From NCBI RefSeq assembly GCF_039993895.1, contig NZ_CP121194.1, positions 496,001 through 560,000 of the forward strand: a stretch of DNA of 64,000 nucleotides. Direction: 5' to 3'. This document shows positions 16,031 through 25,609 of this stretch, piece after piece (position 1 is the stretch's first letter; every line of letters starts with the position of its first letter). The notes below the pieces were generated by a model. That model made no database searches, was not told where the DNA came from, and worked only from the letters and a program-made list of their open reading frames with translations. A program made the position numbers and the translations under genes. This stretch comes from Edaphobacter paludis (GTDB lineage: Bacteria > Acidobacteriota > Terriglobia > Terriglobales > Acidobacteriaceae).

Positions 16031-18499
16031 ATGAGCGATCTCGCCGCCGCCTACCGCTGGCTCGACGATCAGGGAGCTGCATTTGGTTCTCCCGGTCTCG
16101 AGCCTCGCTGGACCTCTAGCCAAAAGGCTGCCGTCTCCACTGCCTATTCGGCCGCCAGCCGTATCTGGTTCACCGTCTCCCACGGCATTCTCAACGAGAT
16201 TTACTATCCCACCATCGATCGCCCGCAGACCCGCGACATGGAGCTGATCTTCACCGACGGCGAGACCTTCTGTCACGAAGAGAAGCGCGACTTCGACTAC
16301 AAGCTGGACTATGTTCACCCCAACGCTCCTGCCATCCGCGTTGTCGCTCCGGATCCTACGGCCCGCTACACCGTTACCAAGGAGTTCATCAGCGAGCCTC
16401 ACCGCCCCGCCGTCCTGATGCATGTCAAGATCACGGGCGACGAGCAGATCCTCGCTCGCCTCAAGTGCTACGCCCTGCTTGCTCCCCATCTCAATGGCGG
16501 GGGAGCGGGCAACTCCGGACGATCCGTCGAAGTGGCGGGCCAGCGCTGTCTGCTTGCCTGGAAGGGCAATCTCTCGCTCGCCATGGGCGTCAGTTGCGGA
16601 TTCACGCGGTCTTCCTGCGGCTATGTTGGTGCCAGCGACGGCTATCAGGACCTCGCTACCGACATGACGATGGACTGGGAGTTCGGCCAGGCCCTCGAGG
16701 GCAACATCGCCATCATGGGAGAGATCGACGTCACGTGTAGTCGGGAATTTACCGTTGCGATTGGATTAGGCGACGGCCATCACGCAGCGCTGGCCTGCAT
16801 GATGCAGACGCTCGCTACTCCCTATGAATCTCATCGCGAGCGGTTCATCGAGCAATGGATGCGCGTCGACTCGCCCAAGCTGATTGCTGCTTCTTCAACC
16901 GATGACGGTAGACTCGCCAATATCAGCCACAACGTCATTCTTACCCACGAAGACAAGACCTATTCGGGAGCTTTCATCGCCTCCGCCTCTATCCCATGGG
17001 GAGCTTCCAAGGGTGACTCTGATCTCGGCGGCTACCATCTCGTGTGGACGCGCGACATGGTTCAGTCGGCGACCGCCCTGCTTGCCTGCGGAGACACCGA
17101 GACCGCTCTCCGTGCCTTGGTCTATCTTGCCTGCACGCAGCGCACCGACGGCAGCTTCGCCCAGAACTTCTGGATCGACGGAGTGCCGTACTGGTCTGGC
17201 ATTCAGCTTGACGAGGTGGCCTTTCCCATCATCCTCGCGTGGCGCTTGTGGAAGCTCGATGGTCTTGGTAACTTCGATATCTTTCCTCTGGTCGAACGTG
17301 CCGCCGCTTTCCTGGTCTGCTACGCCCCGGTGACGCAGCAGGAACGCTGGGAGGAGACTGCAGGCTACTCTCCCTCCACCCTTGCAGCGGTGATCTCCGG
17401 TCTTATCTGCGCAGCCGATATCGCCCGCGCCAGAGAGTCGGACGAACTCGCTTCATTTTTCGAAAGTTATGCCGATTGGATCGAAGCACATCTCGACGAG
17501 TGGACGACCACAACCGAGGGCGTCCTCGATCCCAAGATTAAGTGTCACTACATGCGGATACGACCACCAGCTCCCGGCGAGCCCTTCTACAACGATCAGA
17601 TCGCGCCCGGTCACATCCATATTGCGAATCGAGGGTCTGACGAAAAGCAGGTCTTCGAGGCCCGCGAGATCATCGATGCGGGTTTTCTGGAATTGGTGCG
17701 CTATGGCATCCGCCGCGCAGAGGACCCGCTCATCGTCGACTCACTCAAAGTGGTCGACGCTGTTCTCAAGATCGAAACACCCTTTGGCCCCTGCTGGCGC
17801 CGCTACAATCACGACGGCTACGGGCAGAGGAAGGACGGCGGACCCTATGAGGGCTGGGGACAGGGCCGCGCATGGCCACTGCTCACCGGCGAACGAGCAC
17901 ATTACGAGCTTGCCGCCGGACGCACCGTCGCGCCGCTGATCTCGGCATTCGAGAAGTTCAGCTCAAGCGGAGGTATGCTTCCCGAACAGATCTGGGATCG
18001 CGCCGATCTCCCGTCTGAAGGCATGTACTTCGGCAAGTCCGCCGGGTCCGCCCAGCCGCTAGTCTGGGCGCATTCGGAGTACATCAAGCTGCTCCGTTCC
18101 GCCACCGACGGCCATATCTTCGACCGCATCTCCGCCGTCGAAGAGCGCTACGCGGTCCCCCCTGCAAAACGTTCTTTCACCAGCCAGATCGAGATCTTCC
18201 AGGCCGCCCGACCTGTCTCGTCCATTCCGGGGGGACTTACACTCAGGATTGTGGATAAAGGCCGTTTCCGGGTTGTTTATACCTTCGACAACTGGGTCAC
18301 GGTCCAGCATCTGGACTCCCATAGCCTGGGTCCCATTGGCTACTACGCCGATATTCCTACGGAAGCCGGGCAGATAGGAAAGATCATCTTCACGCTTTGC
18401 TGGCCTAACTACGGCCAGGAGCCTAACCAGCCCGACCGATGGCTAGGAAAAAACCTCGAAGTTTCGATTATGGCGCTGACTTCTACCGACAAATCTTGA
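16031..18499 (+). CDS. GH15 glucoamylase/glucodextranase-like enzyme
   Basis: The protein (822 residues) has an N-terminal beta-sandwich domain (about 20-300) typical of bacterial GH15 and an alpha/alpha-barrel catalytic domain. Recognisable segments are the catalytic-site GYHLVWTRDMVQSATALL and YEGWGQGRAWPLLTGER, which carries a probable catalytic Glu. GH15 enzymes release glucose from the ends of alpha-glucans. There is no signal peptide, so it may act on internal glycogen or maltodextrin. The ATG has only a weak ribosome-binding site. It heads a plus-strand run of glucose and pentose phosphate genes. Confidence 0.9.
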   Translation: MSDLAAAYRWLDDQGAAFGSPGLEPRWTSSQKAAVSTAYSAASRIWFTVSHGILNEIYYPTIDRPQTRDMELIFTDGETFCHEEKRDFDYKLDYVHPNAPAIRVVAPDPTARYTVTKEFISEPHRPAVLMHVKITGDEQILARLKCYALLAPHLNGGGAGNSGRSVEVAGQRCLLAWKGNLSLAMGVSCGFTRSSCGYVGASDGYQDLATDMTMDWEFGQALEGNIAIMGEIDVTCSREFTVAIGLGDGHHAALACMMQTLATPYESHRERFIEQWMRVDSPKLIAASSTDDGRLANISHNVILTHEDKTYSGAFIASASIPWGASKGDSDLGGYHLVWTRDMVQSATALLACGDTETALRALVYLACTQRTDGSFAQNFWIDGVPYWSGIQLDEVAFPIILAWRLWKLDGLGNFDIFPLVERAAAFLVCYAPVTQQERWEETAGYSPSTLAAVISGLICAADIARARESDELASFFESYADWIEAHLDEWTTTTEGVLDPKIKCHYMRIRPPAPGEPFYNDQIAPGHIHIANRGSDEKQVFEAREIIDAGFLELVRYGIRRAEDPLIVDSLKVVDAVLKIETPFGPCWRRYNHDGYGQRKDGGPYEGWGQGRAWPLLTGERAHYELAAGRTVAPLISAFEKFSSSGGMLPEQIWDRADLPSEGMYFGKSAGSAQPLVWAHSEYIKLLRSATDGHIFDRISAVEERYAVPPAKRSFTSQIEIFQAARPVSSIPGGLTLRIVDKGRFRVVYTFDNWVTVQHLDSHSLGPIGYYADIPTEAGQIGKIIFTLCWPNYGQEPNQPDRWLGKNLEVSIMALTSTDKS

Positions 18500-18611
18500 T
18501 GATGCGCCTAGGCCCCGCCCGGCTTGCTACACTGTTATTGAACGACCAAAAATCATTGCACAGCAGATTCGCCGCCCCGCGCCGCGTCTCTACCAACAAA
18601 AAAGGAAAAGA

Positions 18612-20615
18612 ATGAGCGACCAGCAGTCAGACAAGCAACATGCGTTAGATCAGCTCTCCATCAACGCCCTCCGCTTCCTCGCCGTCGACGCCGTTGAAAA
18701 AGCCAAATCCGGCCACCCCGGCGCCCCTCTCGGCTGCGCCCCCATCGCCTATCTGCTCTACCACAAGATTATGAAGCACGATCCCGCGGATCCCATGTGG
18801 ATCGACCGCGACCGCTTCATCCTCTCGAACGGCCACGCCTCGGCCCTGCTTTACGGTTCGCTCCACCTCTCCGGCTACGACCTGCCCATGGCGCAGCTCG
18901 AGCAGTTCCGCCAGTGGGGCTCCCATACCCCCGGCCATCCGGAGTACGGCGAGGCCCCAGGCGTTGAAGTCACGACCGGGCCGCTGGGCCAGGGCTTCGG
19001 CATGGCCGTCGGCATCGCCACGGCTGAGAAGCACCTCGCAGCTGTCTACAATCGCGACGGTCACAAGGTCATTAACCATCACACCTATGTCCTCTGCGGC
19101 GACGGCGACCTGATGGAAGGCATCTCGCATGAGACAGCATCGCTGGCCGGAACGCTGAACCTCGGCAAGCTGATCGTCCTTTACGACGACAACCTCATCT
19201 CCCTCGATGGGCCGACCGAACTCAGCTATACCGAGGACGTCACACAGCGCTTCGAGGCTTATCACTGGCACGTTCAGATGGTTCACGACGGCAATGACCT
19301 CGTTGCCCTTGAAGCCGCCATCGCCGCCGCCAAGGCGGAGACCACTCGCCCCTCGCTCATCCGCGTTCGCACCGTCATCGGCTACGGCAGCCCCAAGGCC
19401 GGCACCAGCAAGGTCCACGGCGAAGCGCTCGGCGGAGAGGCTGTCAAGGAGACCAAGAAGAACCTTGGCTGGCCCGAAGACAAGACCTTCTACGTTCCCG
19501 AAGAGGCCCGCGCCAACTGGGACACCATCAAGCCTCGCGGTAAGAAGGCGCACGAAGCCTGGAATGCCGACTTCAAGGAATACAAGACGGCTTATCCCGA
19601 ACCGGCTGCAGAGTTCGAGCGCGTCATCAAGGCCGAACTGGCCAAGGATTGGCAGAAGAAGATCCCTGTCTTCCCGACCGACAAGCCGGTTGCCACGCGT
19701 AACGCCGGTCAGGTTGTTATGAACGCGATTGCGGGCGTCGTTCCCGAGCTCTTCGGGGGTGCGGCTGACCTCACCGCTTCGACCAAGACTATCTTCAAGG
19801 ACTCGCCCAGCTTTCATGTTGATCCCAAGGGGCGGAACGTCTTCTTTGGCGTTCGCGAGTTTGGTATGTGTGCCATGGTCAATGGCATGGCGGCTCACGG
19901 CGGTCTGATACCCTTCGGCTCGACCTTCTTCGTGTTCTCCGACTACTGCCGCCCAGCCCTGCGGCTGGCTGCGCTCATGTCCGTTCATTCTCTCTTCGTC
20001 TTCACCCACGACTCAGTTGGTCTCGGCGAAGACGGCCCCACGCACCAGCCGGTCGAACATTTGATGGCTCTCCGTGCTATCCCTCAGTTCACCGACTTCC
20101 GCCCCGCGGATGCAAACGAGACCGCTGCCTGCTGGCAGCTTGCTCTCGAGCGCAAGAGTGCCAGCTTCATGGCTCTCTCCCGCCAGGACCTTCCCGTTCT
20201 CGACAACGAGAAGTACAAGGTGCACGAAGGCGTAAAGAAGGGTGCTTACGCGCTCGATAACTCGGGGAAGGACATTATCCTGATCGCCACCGGCTCCGAG
20301 GTCGCGCTTGTTCTGAAGGCTGCCGAAGAGTTGAAGTCACAGGGTATCAACGCCTCGGTTGTCTCCATGCCCAGCTTCAAGATCTACGACGAGCAGTCGG
20401 ACGAATACAAGGCGAGCCTGCTGCCGGAGAACACTCCGAAGCTGGCCGTCGAAGCCGGAGCCACCATGGGCTGGTACAAGTACGTCGGTCACAATGGAGC
20501 TGTCATCGGTCTGGATCGTTTCGGCGCATCCGCCCCGGGTCCCATCGCGCTCGATAAGCTGGGTTTCAATGTTGCCAATGTCGTCGAACACGCAAAGAAG
20601 CTGGTCAAGAAGTAA
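18612..20615 (+). CDS. tkt: Transketolase
   Basis: Transketolase moves two-carbon units between sugar phosphates in the non-oxidative pentose phosphate pathway using thiamine diphosphate and a divalent metal. The 667-residue protein has KSGHPGAPLG near the N-terminus, the cofactor motif CGDGDLMEGISHE, and the pyrimidine-domain segment GLGEDGPTHQPVEHL. Length is standard. AAGGA lies just before the ATG. It is followed by a GC-rich hairpin, then a small ORF and rpiB. Confidence 0.97.
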   Translation: MSDQQSDKQHALDQLSINALRFLAVDAVEKAKSGHPGAPLGCAPIAYLLYHKIMKHDPADPMWIDRDRFILSNGHASALLYGSLHLSGYDLPMAQLEQFRQWGSHTPGHPEYGEAPGVEVTTGPLGQGFGMAVGIATAEKHLAAVYNRDGHKVINHHTYVLCGDGDLMEGISHETASLAGTLNLGKLIVLYDDNLISLDGPTELSYTEDVTQRFEAYHWHVQMVHDGNDLVALEAAIAAAKAETTRPSLIRVRTVIGYGSPKAGTSKVHGEALGGEAVKETKKNLGWPEDKTFYVPEEARANWDTIKPRGKKAHEAWNADFKEYKTAYPEPAAEFERVIKAELAKDWQKKIPVFPTDKPVATRNAGQVVMNAIAGVVPELFGGAADLTASTKTIFKDSPSFHVDPKGRNVFFGVREFGMCAMVNGMAAHGGLIPFGSTFFVFSDYCRPALRLAALMSVHSLFVFTHDSVGLGEDGPTHQPVEHLMALRAIPQFTDFRPADANETAACWQLALERKSASFMALSRQDLPVLDNEKYKVHEGVKKGAYALDNSGKDIILIATGSEVALVLKAAEELKSQGINASVVSMPSFKIYDEQSDEYKASLLPENTPKLAVEAGATMGWYKYVGHNGAVIGLDRFGASAPGPIALDKLGFNVANVVEHAKKLVKK

Positions 20616-20620
20616 GGAAG

Positions 20621-20650
20621 CGAAGGCGGGGCCATCAGGCTCCGCCTTCG
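20621..20650 (+). terminator. GC-rich hairpin after tkt
   Basis: CGAAGGCGGGGC pairs with GCTCCGCCTTCG (one G-T wobble), closing further to a tetraloop. No T run follows, so it may be a weak terminator or an mRNA stabiliser that lets some transcription continue into the small ORF and rpiB. Confidence 0.5.
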
Positions 20651-20686
20651 CCACATAAGCAAGTCGGAGCATCTTCGGAGAAGGTT

Positions 20687-20818
20687 ATGGTCAACAGCGA
20701 ACGCGAAATGGTGCGTCGAAAGGAAGAGTCACCTAAAGAGGAGCGCTTTACCTCTTTGCAGCCGACCTACGAAGACAGTGTGCCTCCTGAAGATGACTGG
20801 GAACTGGAGCAGGATTAA
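20687..20818 (+). CDS. Small acidic protein, 43 residues
   Basis: ATG to TAA encodes a 43-residue, highly charged protein (MVNSEREMVRRKEESPKEER at the N-terminus, then TSLQPTYEDSVPPEDDWELEQD split by a short Thr/Ser segment). A strong GGAGAAGG ribosome-binding site is 3-10 bases before the ATG. It lies between tkt and rpiB, 71 and 110 bases from them. It has no hydrophobic segment and looks soluble and partly disordered. The function is unknown; position suggests a link to pentose phosphate metabolism. Confidence 0.6.
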   Translation: MVNSEREMVRRKEESPKEERFTSLQPTYEDSVPPEDDWELEQD

Positions 20819-20928
20819 AAGCGCTTCCCGCCCGCTGTTTTTACTCGAACGCAGTTTTTTTGTTTTTGCCAGTTCTGTGGCCGACCTTCTTCACCACCCA
20901 TCACGAAAACCAGAGGTAGTTCCAACCC

Positions 20929-21411
20929 ATGAAAATCGCCATTGCCTCCGACCACGCCGGCTTTCCTCTGAAAGAAGAAGTCCGCGATTACGTTCGCAAA
21001 CTTGGCCACGAGGTTGAAGACCTCGGCGCCTACAACACCGAGCCCTCGGATTATCCCGATTTCGCACTCCTTGTCGGCAAAGCCCTGATCGCTGGCACGG
21101 TGGAGCGCGGCATCCTTATCTGCGGCTCAGGCGTTGGTGTCTGCGTTGCGGCCAACAAGATGCCTGGCGTTCGCGCAGGCATGTGTCACGACACCTATTC
21201 CGCTCATCAGGGTGTAGAGCACGACGAGATGAATGTCCTCGTCCTTGGCGCGCGCATCATCGGCTCTGCCCTCGCTTACGAGTGCGTCGATGCTTATCTC
21301 AAAGCAAACTTCATCGCTTCCGAACCCCGCTTCGTTCGTCGCCTCAACAAAGTTAAGGCAATCGAAAAGACCTACATGCCCGACGCCGCAGGAACTACGC
21401 TCGCTTCATAA
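20929..21411 (+). CDS. rpiB: Ribose-5-phosphate isomerase B
   Basis: RpiB interconverts ribulose-5-phosphate and ribose-5-phosphate. The 160-residue protein begins MKIAIASDHAGFPLKEE and has the catalytic-loop GILICGSGVGVCVAANK (with the active-site Cys) and the C-terminal RARIIG-like region VLGARIIG. An AGAGGT site lies about 11 bases before the ATG. It follows tkt and the small ORF and directly supports the pentose phosphate genes downstream. Confidence 0.95.
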   Translation: MKIAIASDHAGFPLKEEVRDYVRKLGHEVEDLGAYNTEPSDYPDFALLVGKALIAGTVERGILICGSGVGVCVAANKMPGVRAGMCHDTYSAHQGVEHDEMNVLVLGARIIGSALAYECVDAYLKANFIASEPRFVRRLNKVKAIEKTYMPDAAGTTLAS

Positions 21412-21490
21412 TCCGGCTGAATTTCACGTTGGCTCGACGTAACTTCGCGGCGTGTCGAGCCGAAAGCTGCCGCAAAAGCATCTGAAATAC

Positions 21491-22345
21491 ATGGCAAACG
21501 TCACTACATCCCGCACGTGGTTCATCACCGGAGCCTCTACCGGCTTCGGCCGCATCCTCGCTGAAGAGGTACTCAAAGCCGGCGGCAAGGTAATCGCCAC
21601 CGCTCGCAAGCTCGATAAAATTGCGGATCTCGAAGAGAAGTATCCCGGCAGAGCCAGAGCGTTTGCGCTTGACGTCACCGATCCGGCGCAAATTCTTTCC
21701 ATCGTCGCCCAGGCCCTCACCGGCTTCAGCCCCGTCGATGTTCTCGTCAACAACGCAGGGTATGGTCTCGCGGGAGGAATCGAAGAGGCTACCGAAGATG
21801 AGTTCATGCCCGTCTTCGAGACCAACGTCTTTGGCCTGATGCGCGTCACTCGGGCGTTCCTTCCGCACTTTCGCAATCAGCGCAGCGGAAACATCGTGAA
21901 TCTTTCCTCTATTGGAGGTCTTATCGGCTCCCCTGGCTGGGGCTATTACAACGCCAGCAAGTTTGCCGTTGAAGGCTTCTCCGAGGCGCTTGCCGGCGAA
22001 CTCGCTCCTCTCGGCGTCCACGTCACCATCGTCGAGCCCGGCCCTTTCCGCACCGATTTTCTTGGCCGCTCCGGTGTCGAAGCCAAAGAGCGTATTGCTG
22101 ACTACGACGCCACGGCAGGCAAGACCCGTCAATACTTCCACGAACAGGCAGGCAAGCAGAAGGGCGATCCCCTCCGCGCCGTCCAGGCCATCATCCAAGC
22201 GGTTGAGTCTCCGCAACCACCCCTGCATCTCGTCCTCGGGGCGCTCGCTCTCCAGCGCATGAGGGGCAAACTCGATCAGTGGAAGAGTGAGCTTGACACC
22301 TGGCAATCCACCACTCTCGGCGCGGACTTTCCGGAGGGCAAGTGA
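21491..22345 (+). CDS. Short-chain dehydrogenase/reductase
   Basis: A classical SDR of 284 residues: NAD(P)-binding TGASTGFG near the N-terminus, NNAG (VDVLVNNAGYGLAGG), the catalytic Ser in NLSSIGG and YNASK (Tyr-x-x-x-Lys). An Arg after the first strand (ATARKLDK) suggests NADP preference. Substrate cannot be told. I start at the ATG 21491, which begins shortly before the Rossmann strand; a GTG at 21452 would add 13 residues. It overlaps the next gene by four bases (GTGA). Confidence 0.85.
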   Translation: MANVTTSRTWFITGASTGFGRILAEEVLKAGGKVIATARKLDKIADLEEKYPGRARAFALDVTDPAQILSIVAQALTGFSPVDVLVNNAGYGLAGGIEEATEDEFMPVFETNVFGLMRVTRAFLPHFRNQRSGNIVNLSSIGGLIGSPGWGYYNASKFAVEGFSEALAGELAPLGVHVTIVEPGPFRTDFLGRSGVEAKERIADYDATAGKTRQYFHEQAGKQKGDPLRAVQAIIQAVESPQPPLHLVLGALALQRMRGKLDQWKSELDTWQSTTLGADFPEGK

Positions 22346-22968
22346 GCCTCACTCCCATAGAGACGATCTTCTGGGACATTGGGGGAGTTCTGCTCACGAA
22401 TGGCTGGGACAGGAAGCAGCGAACTCGCGTCCTCACCGCTCTTGGCGTCAACCTCGATGCCTATGAAGCGGTTCACGATGAAGTCAACTACTACTGGGAG
22501 CGCGGCCTTATGACAGCCCAGGACTTCTTCCAGCGGACGGTCATCGAAACCAACCCCGATCTTAACCTGACCTTCGAGCAACTCTGGCCTCTCGTCTGCA
22601 GCGAAAGCAAAGTCCTCCATCAGGAGAGCTTCGAGATCCTCGCTACGCTCAAGAGCTCCGGCCAATATCGTCTCGCCACCATCAATAACGAGTCGAAGGA
22701 ACTGAACGCTTATCGTCTCGACACCTTCCAGCTCCGCCAGTATTTCAGCTACTTCATCTGCTCCGGCTACGTTCACGAGATGAAGCCACTGCCAGACATC
22801 TACCGTGCGGCCATCGACATCTCCGGTCTCCCCGCCGAGACAGCTCTTTTCATCGACGACAAGCTAGAGAATTGCGAGGCAGCTCGCGCCTTTGGCATGA
22901 ACGCCGTTCACTTTGAATCACCCGCGCAACTTCGCGCTTCACTTACTCACCGCGGCATCGCCGTTTAG
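22342..22968 (+). CDS. HAD-family hydrolase (YihX-like)
   Basis: 208 residues of the HAD superfamily, probable phosphatase. Motif I reads WDIGGVL, keeping nucleophile Asp12 but with Gly14 where most phosphatases have the acid/base Asp; YihX-type glucose-1-phosphatases have a comparable DLGN motif. Motif II/III lie in LATINNES and KPLPDIY, and motif IV is ALFIDDKLENC. A GTG start overlaps the SDR stop. In a glucose/pentose phosphate cluster a sugar-phosphate substrate is likely, by inference. Confidence 0.82.
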   Translation: MSLTPIETIFWDIGGVLLTNGWDRKQRTRVLTALGVNLDAYEAVHDEVNYYWERGLMTAQDFFQRTVIETNPDLNLTFEQLWPLVCSESKVLHQESFEILATLKSSGQYRLATINNESKELNAYRLDTFQLRQYFSYFICSGYVHEMKPLPDIYRAAIDISGLPAETALFIDDKLENCEAARAFGMNAVHFESPAQLRASLTHRGIAV

Positions 22969-22986
22969 CAACGAAAGGAACTACTC

Positions 22987-23892
22987 ATGGAACTAGGAAT
23001 TATCGGACTCGGCAAAATGGGCTTCAACATGGCGGAGCGTCTCCGCCTCGCCGGTCACAAGGTTGTCGGCTTTGACTTCAACAAGGAAGCCACCGCCAAG
23101 CTCACCACTACCGGAGCGCTCGGCGTCAATTCGATTGAAGAGCTGGTCAAGAGTCTGCCCGCTCCTCGCGCCATCTGGATCATGGTTCCCGCGGGCGATC
23201 CGGTGGACGAGACCATCGCGCAGCTCGAGCCTCTGATGGAGCAGGGTGACACCATCATCGACGGCGGCAACTCCAACTACAAGAACACGCAGCGCCGTCA
23301 CGATGAGGTCAAAGCCAAGGGCTTCCACTTCGTCGACTGCGGCACCTCCGGCGGCGTCTGGGGACTCAAAGAGGGCTATAGCCTGATGATCGGCGGCGAC
23401 CAGGAGCCTGTGGAACGCCTCACTCCCATCTTCCAGGCGCTCGCTCCGTCGCCCACCGAAGGTTGGGGACACGTCGGCCCTTCCGGCGCAGGCCACTTCG
23501 TCAAGATGGTTCACAACGGCATCGAGTACGGCATGATGCAGGCATTTGCCGAAGGCTTCTCCATTATGCAGGCGAAGGAGCCTCTTCATCTTGATCTCAC
23601 TCAGATCGCGCACATCTGGCAGAAGGGTTCGGTCGTTCGTTCATGGCTGCTCGACCTTACCGCCGGTGCGCTTGATAAGAACCCGACGCTCGACGGCCTC
23701 GAAGCCTGGGTGCCCGACTCCGGCGAAGGCCGCTGGACCGTCACCGAAGCCATCGACCTCAACATCTCTGCGCCGGTGATCACTGAATCGCTCATTCGCC
23801 GCCTCCGTTCGCGCGAAGAGAACAACTTCACTGACCGAATGATCTCCATCATGCGCGGCGCCTTTGGCGGCCACGATGTTAAAAAGAGCTAA
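22987..23892 (+). CDS. gnd: 6-Phosphogluconate dehydrogenase, short form
   Basis: It oxidatively decarboxylates 6-phosphogluconate to ribulose-5-phosphate. At 301 residues it belongs to the short (GntZ/YqeC-like) type, often NAD-dependent, and lacks the long C-terminal part of the 480-residue enzyme. Visible motifs are GLGKMGFNMAERL, IDGGNSNYKNTQRR, GTSGGVWG and VKMVHNGIEYGMMQ. AAAGGA precedes the ATG. It sits just upstream of zwf, in pathway order. A long isoenzyme is encoded elsewhere in the window. Confidence 0.92.
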   Translation: MELGIIGLGKMGFNMAERLRLAGHKVVGFDFNKEATAKLTTTGALGVNSIEELVKSLPAPRAIWIMVPAGDPVDETIAQLEPLMEQGDTIIDGGNSNYKNTQRRHDEVKAKGFHFVDCGTSGGVWGLKEGYSLMIGGDQEPVERLTPIFQALAPSPTEGWGHVGPSGAGHFVKMVHNGIEYGMMQAFAEGFSIMQAKEPLHLDLTQIAHIWQKGSVVRSWLLDLTAGALDKNPTLDGLEAWVPDSGEGRWTVTEAIDLNISAPVITESLIRRLRSREENNFTDRMISIMRGAFGGHDVKKS

Positions 23893-23968
23893 GACTTCAG
23901 AAGAGATCTGAGCTTCGAAAAAGCCCGAGCCACCACCAAGCTCTAACCAAGCACGAGAGGTAATTGAA

Positions 23969-25531
23969 ATGCCAACCACCACCGAACCACACATCACCCC
24001 TGCGGTTACGCCTGTCAGCCCGCAGCCCGAGAGGACACCTGACCCCTGCGTCGTCGTCATCTTCGGCGCCTCCGGTGACCTGACCAAGCGCAAGCTCCTG
24101 CCCGCGCTCTATCACCTCGAACAAGCCAACCTCCTGCCCAAGGACTTCGCCGTCGTCGGCGTCGCCCGCCGTCCGCTCGAGGACAGCTTCGCCGCCGACA
24201 TGAAGGAAGGTATCGTCGCCGGCGGCGGCGTCGAGGAGTCTGACCCTAAACTCGATCCCTTCGTCGATAAGATCCAGTACCATGCCATGAACTTCGACGA
24301 TGCCTCGGGCTATGACGCTCTCAACAAGCTGCTTGCCGAAATCGACAAGCAGTTCGGCACTTGCGGCAACCGGCTCTTCTACCTTGCAACCGCGCCTGAG
24401 TACTTCTCCGACATCATTAACTTCCTCGGCCAGCATGGCATGTCGAAGCCCTGTGTCGGTCCTTCGTCGGACGGCAAAAAGAACTGGGTGCGCACCATCA
24501 TCGAGAAGCCCTTCGGCCACGATCTTGACTCGGCCAAGGCGCTCAATGACGAAGTCAACAAGGTCTTCGACGAAGACCAGATCTTTCGTATCGATCACTA
24601 CCTCGGTAAAGAGACGGTCCAGAACATCCTGGTCTTCCGCTTCGCCAATGGCATCTTCGAGAACGTCTGGAACCGCAACTACATCGATCACGTCGAAATC
24701 ACCGCTGCCGAGTCCATCGGCATCGAAGGTCGCGGGCCTTTTTACGAGACTGCCGGTGCACTTCGCGACGTTGTCCAGAACCACGTTATGGAACTACTCA
24801 GCTTCGTTACCATGGAGCCACCTGTCTCTTTTGAGGCGTCCGCGGTTCGTGCTGAGAAGGTCAAGGTCTGGCGCGCCATTCAGCCGATTCACCCGGCAGA
24901 CACCGTTCGCGGCCAGTACGGTCCCGGCACGGTCGATGGCAAGCCTGTTATTGGCTACCGCCAGGAAGACCGCGTCCACCCACGCTCGCAGACAGAGACC
25001 TACGCTGCTCTGCGTCTCGAGATTGAAAACTGGCGCTGGGCCGGTGTACCGTTCTACATCCGCGCAGGCAAGCGACTCGCCAAGCGCGTCACCGAGATTA
25101 CCATCCAGTTCAAGAAGCCACCGCTTCTCCTCTTCAAGGGTAAGGACGGTAGCAAAGCCGATGTGCAGCCGAATATCATCTCCATGCGCATTCAGCCTGA
25201 CGAGGGTATCACCCTTCGTTTTGGCGCGAAGGTTCCCGGACAGGGAATGAATATCAGTCCGGTCAATATGGACTTTAACTATGCCGAATCGTTCGGCAAG
25301 TCCTCCGCTAACGGCTATGAGCGGCTCCTGCTCGATGCCATGCTTGGCGACGGCACGCTCTTCGCTCATCGCGATGGAGTGGAAGCTACGTGGGCACTCA
25401 TTACCCCCATCCTCAAGGCCTGGGCGGAGAAGCCGGTCAAGGACTTCCCCAACTATGCCGCCGGAACCTGGGGTCCTACCGCTGCCGACGCCCTCCTCGA
25501 AGTCGAGGGTCGCAAGTGGCGAAAACTCTAA
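23969..25531 (+). CDS. zwf: Glucose-6-phosphate 1-dehydrogenase
   Basis: This is the first enzyme of the oxidative pentose phosphate pathway, making 6-phosphogluconolactone and NADPH. The 520-residue protein has the nucleotide-binding FGASGDLTKRKLLPALY and the substrate signature RIDHYLGKETVQN. The N-terminus (about 1-25) is Pro/Thr-rich and variable. A GAGAGG site lies upstream of the ATG. The gene sits between gnd and pgl, separated from pgl by an unusual nested inverted repeat. Confidence 0.97.
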   Translation: MPTTTEPHITPAVTPVSPQPERTPDPCVVVIFGASGDLTKRKLLPALYHLEQANLLPKDFAVVGVARRPLEDSFAADMKEGIVAGGGVEESDPKLDPFVDKIQYHAMNFDDASGYDALNKLLAEIDKQFGTCGNRLFYLATAPEYFSDIINFLGQHGMSKPCVGPSSDGKKNWVRTIIEKPFGHDLDSAKALNDEVNKVFDEDQIFRIDHYLGKETVQNILVFRFANGIFENVWNRNYIDHVEITAAESIGIEGRGPFYETAGALRDVVQNHVMELLSFVTMEPPVSFEASAVRAEKVKVWRAIQPIHPADTVRGQYGPGTVDGKPVIGYRQEDRVHPRSQTETYAALRLEIENWRWAGVPFYIRAGKRLAKRVTEITIQFKKPPLLLFKGKDGSKADVQPNIISMRIQPDEGITLRFGAKVPGQGMNISPVNMDFNYAESFGKSSANGYERLLLDAMLGDGTLFAHRDGVEATWALITPILKAWAEKPVKDFPNYAAGTWGPTAADALLEVEGRKWRKL

Positions 25532-25542
25532 ACTGTAATCTC

Positions 25543-25609
25543 AGCTTCTAGCTCCTAGCTTTTAGCCCATTAGCTAAAAGCTAGGAGCTAAAGCCAGGAG
25601 CTAGAAGCT
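25543..25609 (+). repeat. Nested inverted repeat over the pgl ribosome-binding site
   Basis: Three related segments can form two exclusive hairpins. Bases 25549-25566 pair perfectly with 25573-25590 (18 bp, loop CCATTA). Bases 25543-25556 pair perfectly with 25596-25609 (14 bp), and that right arm contains the AGGAG ribosome-binding site of pgl at 25596-25600. Because the left arms overlap, forming one excludes the other. The element could be an RNA switch, an intercistronic processing or stability site, or a copy of a dispersed short repeat. Confidence 0.75.

Noticed and set aside
18645..20009. Antisense frame of about 454 codons opposite tkt
   Set aside because: Shadow frame; transketolase motifs on the plus strand are unambiguous.
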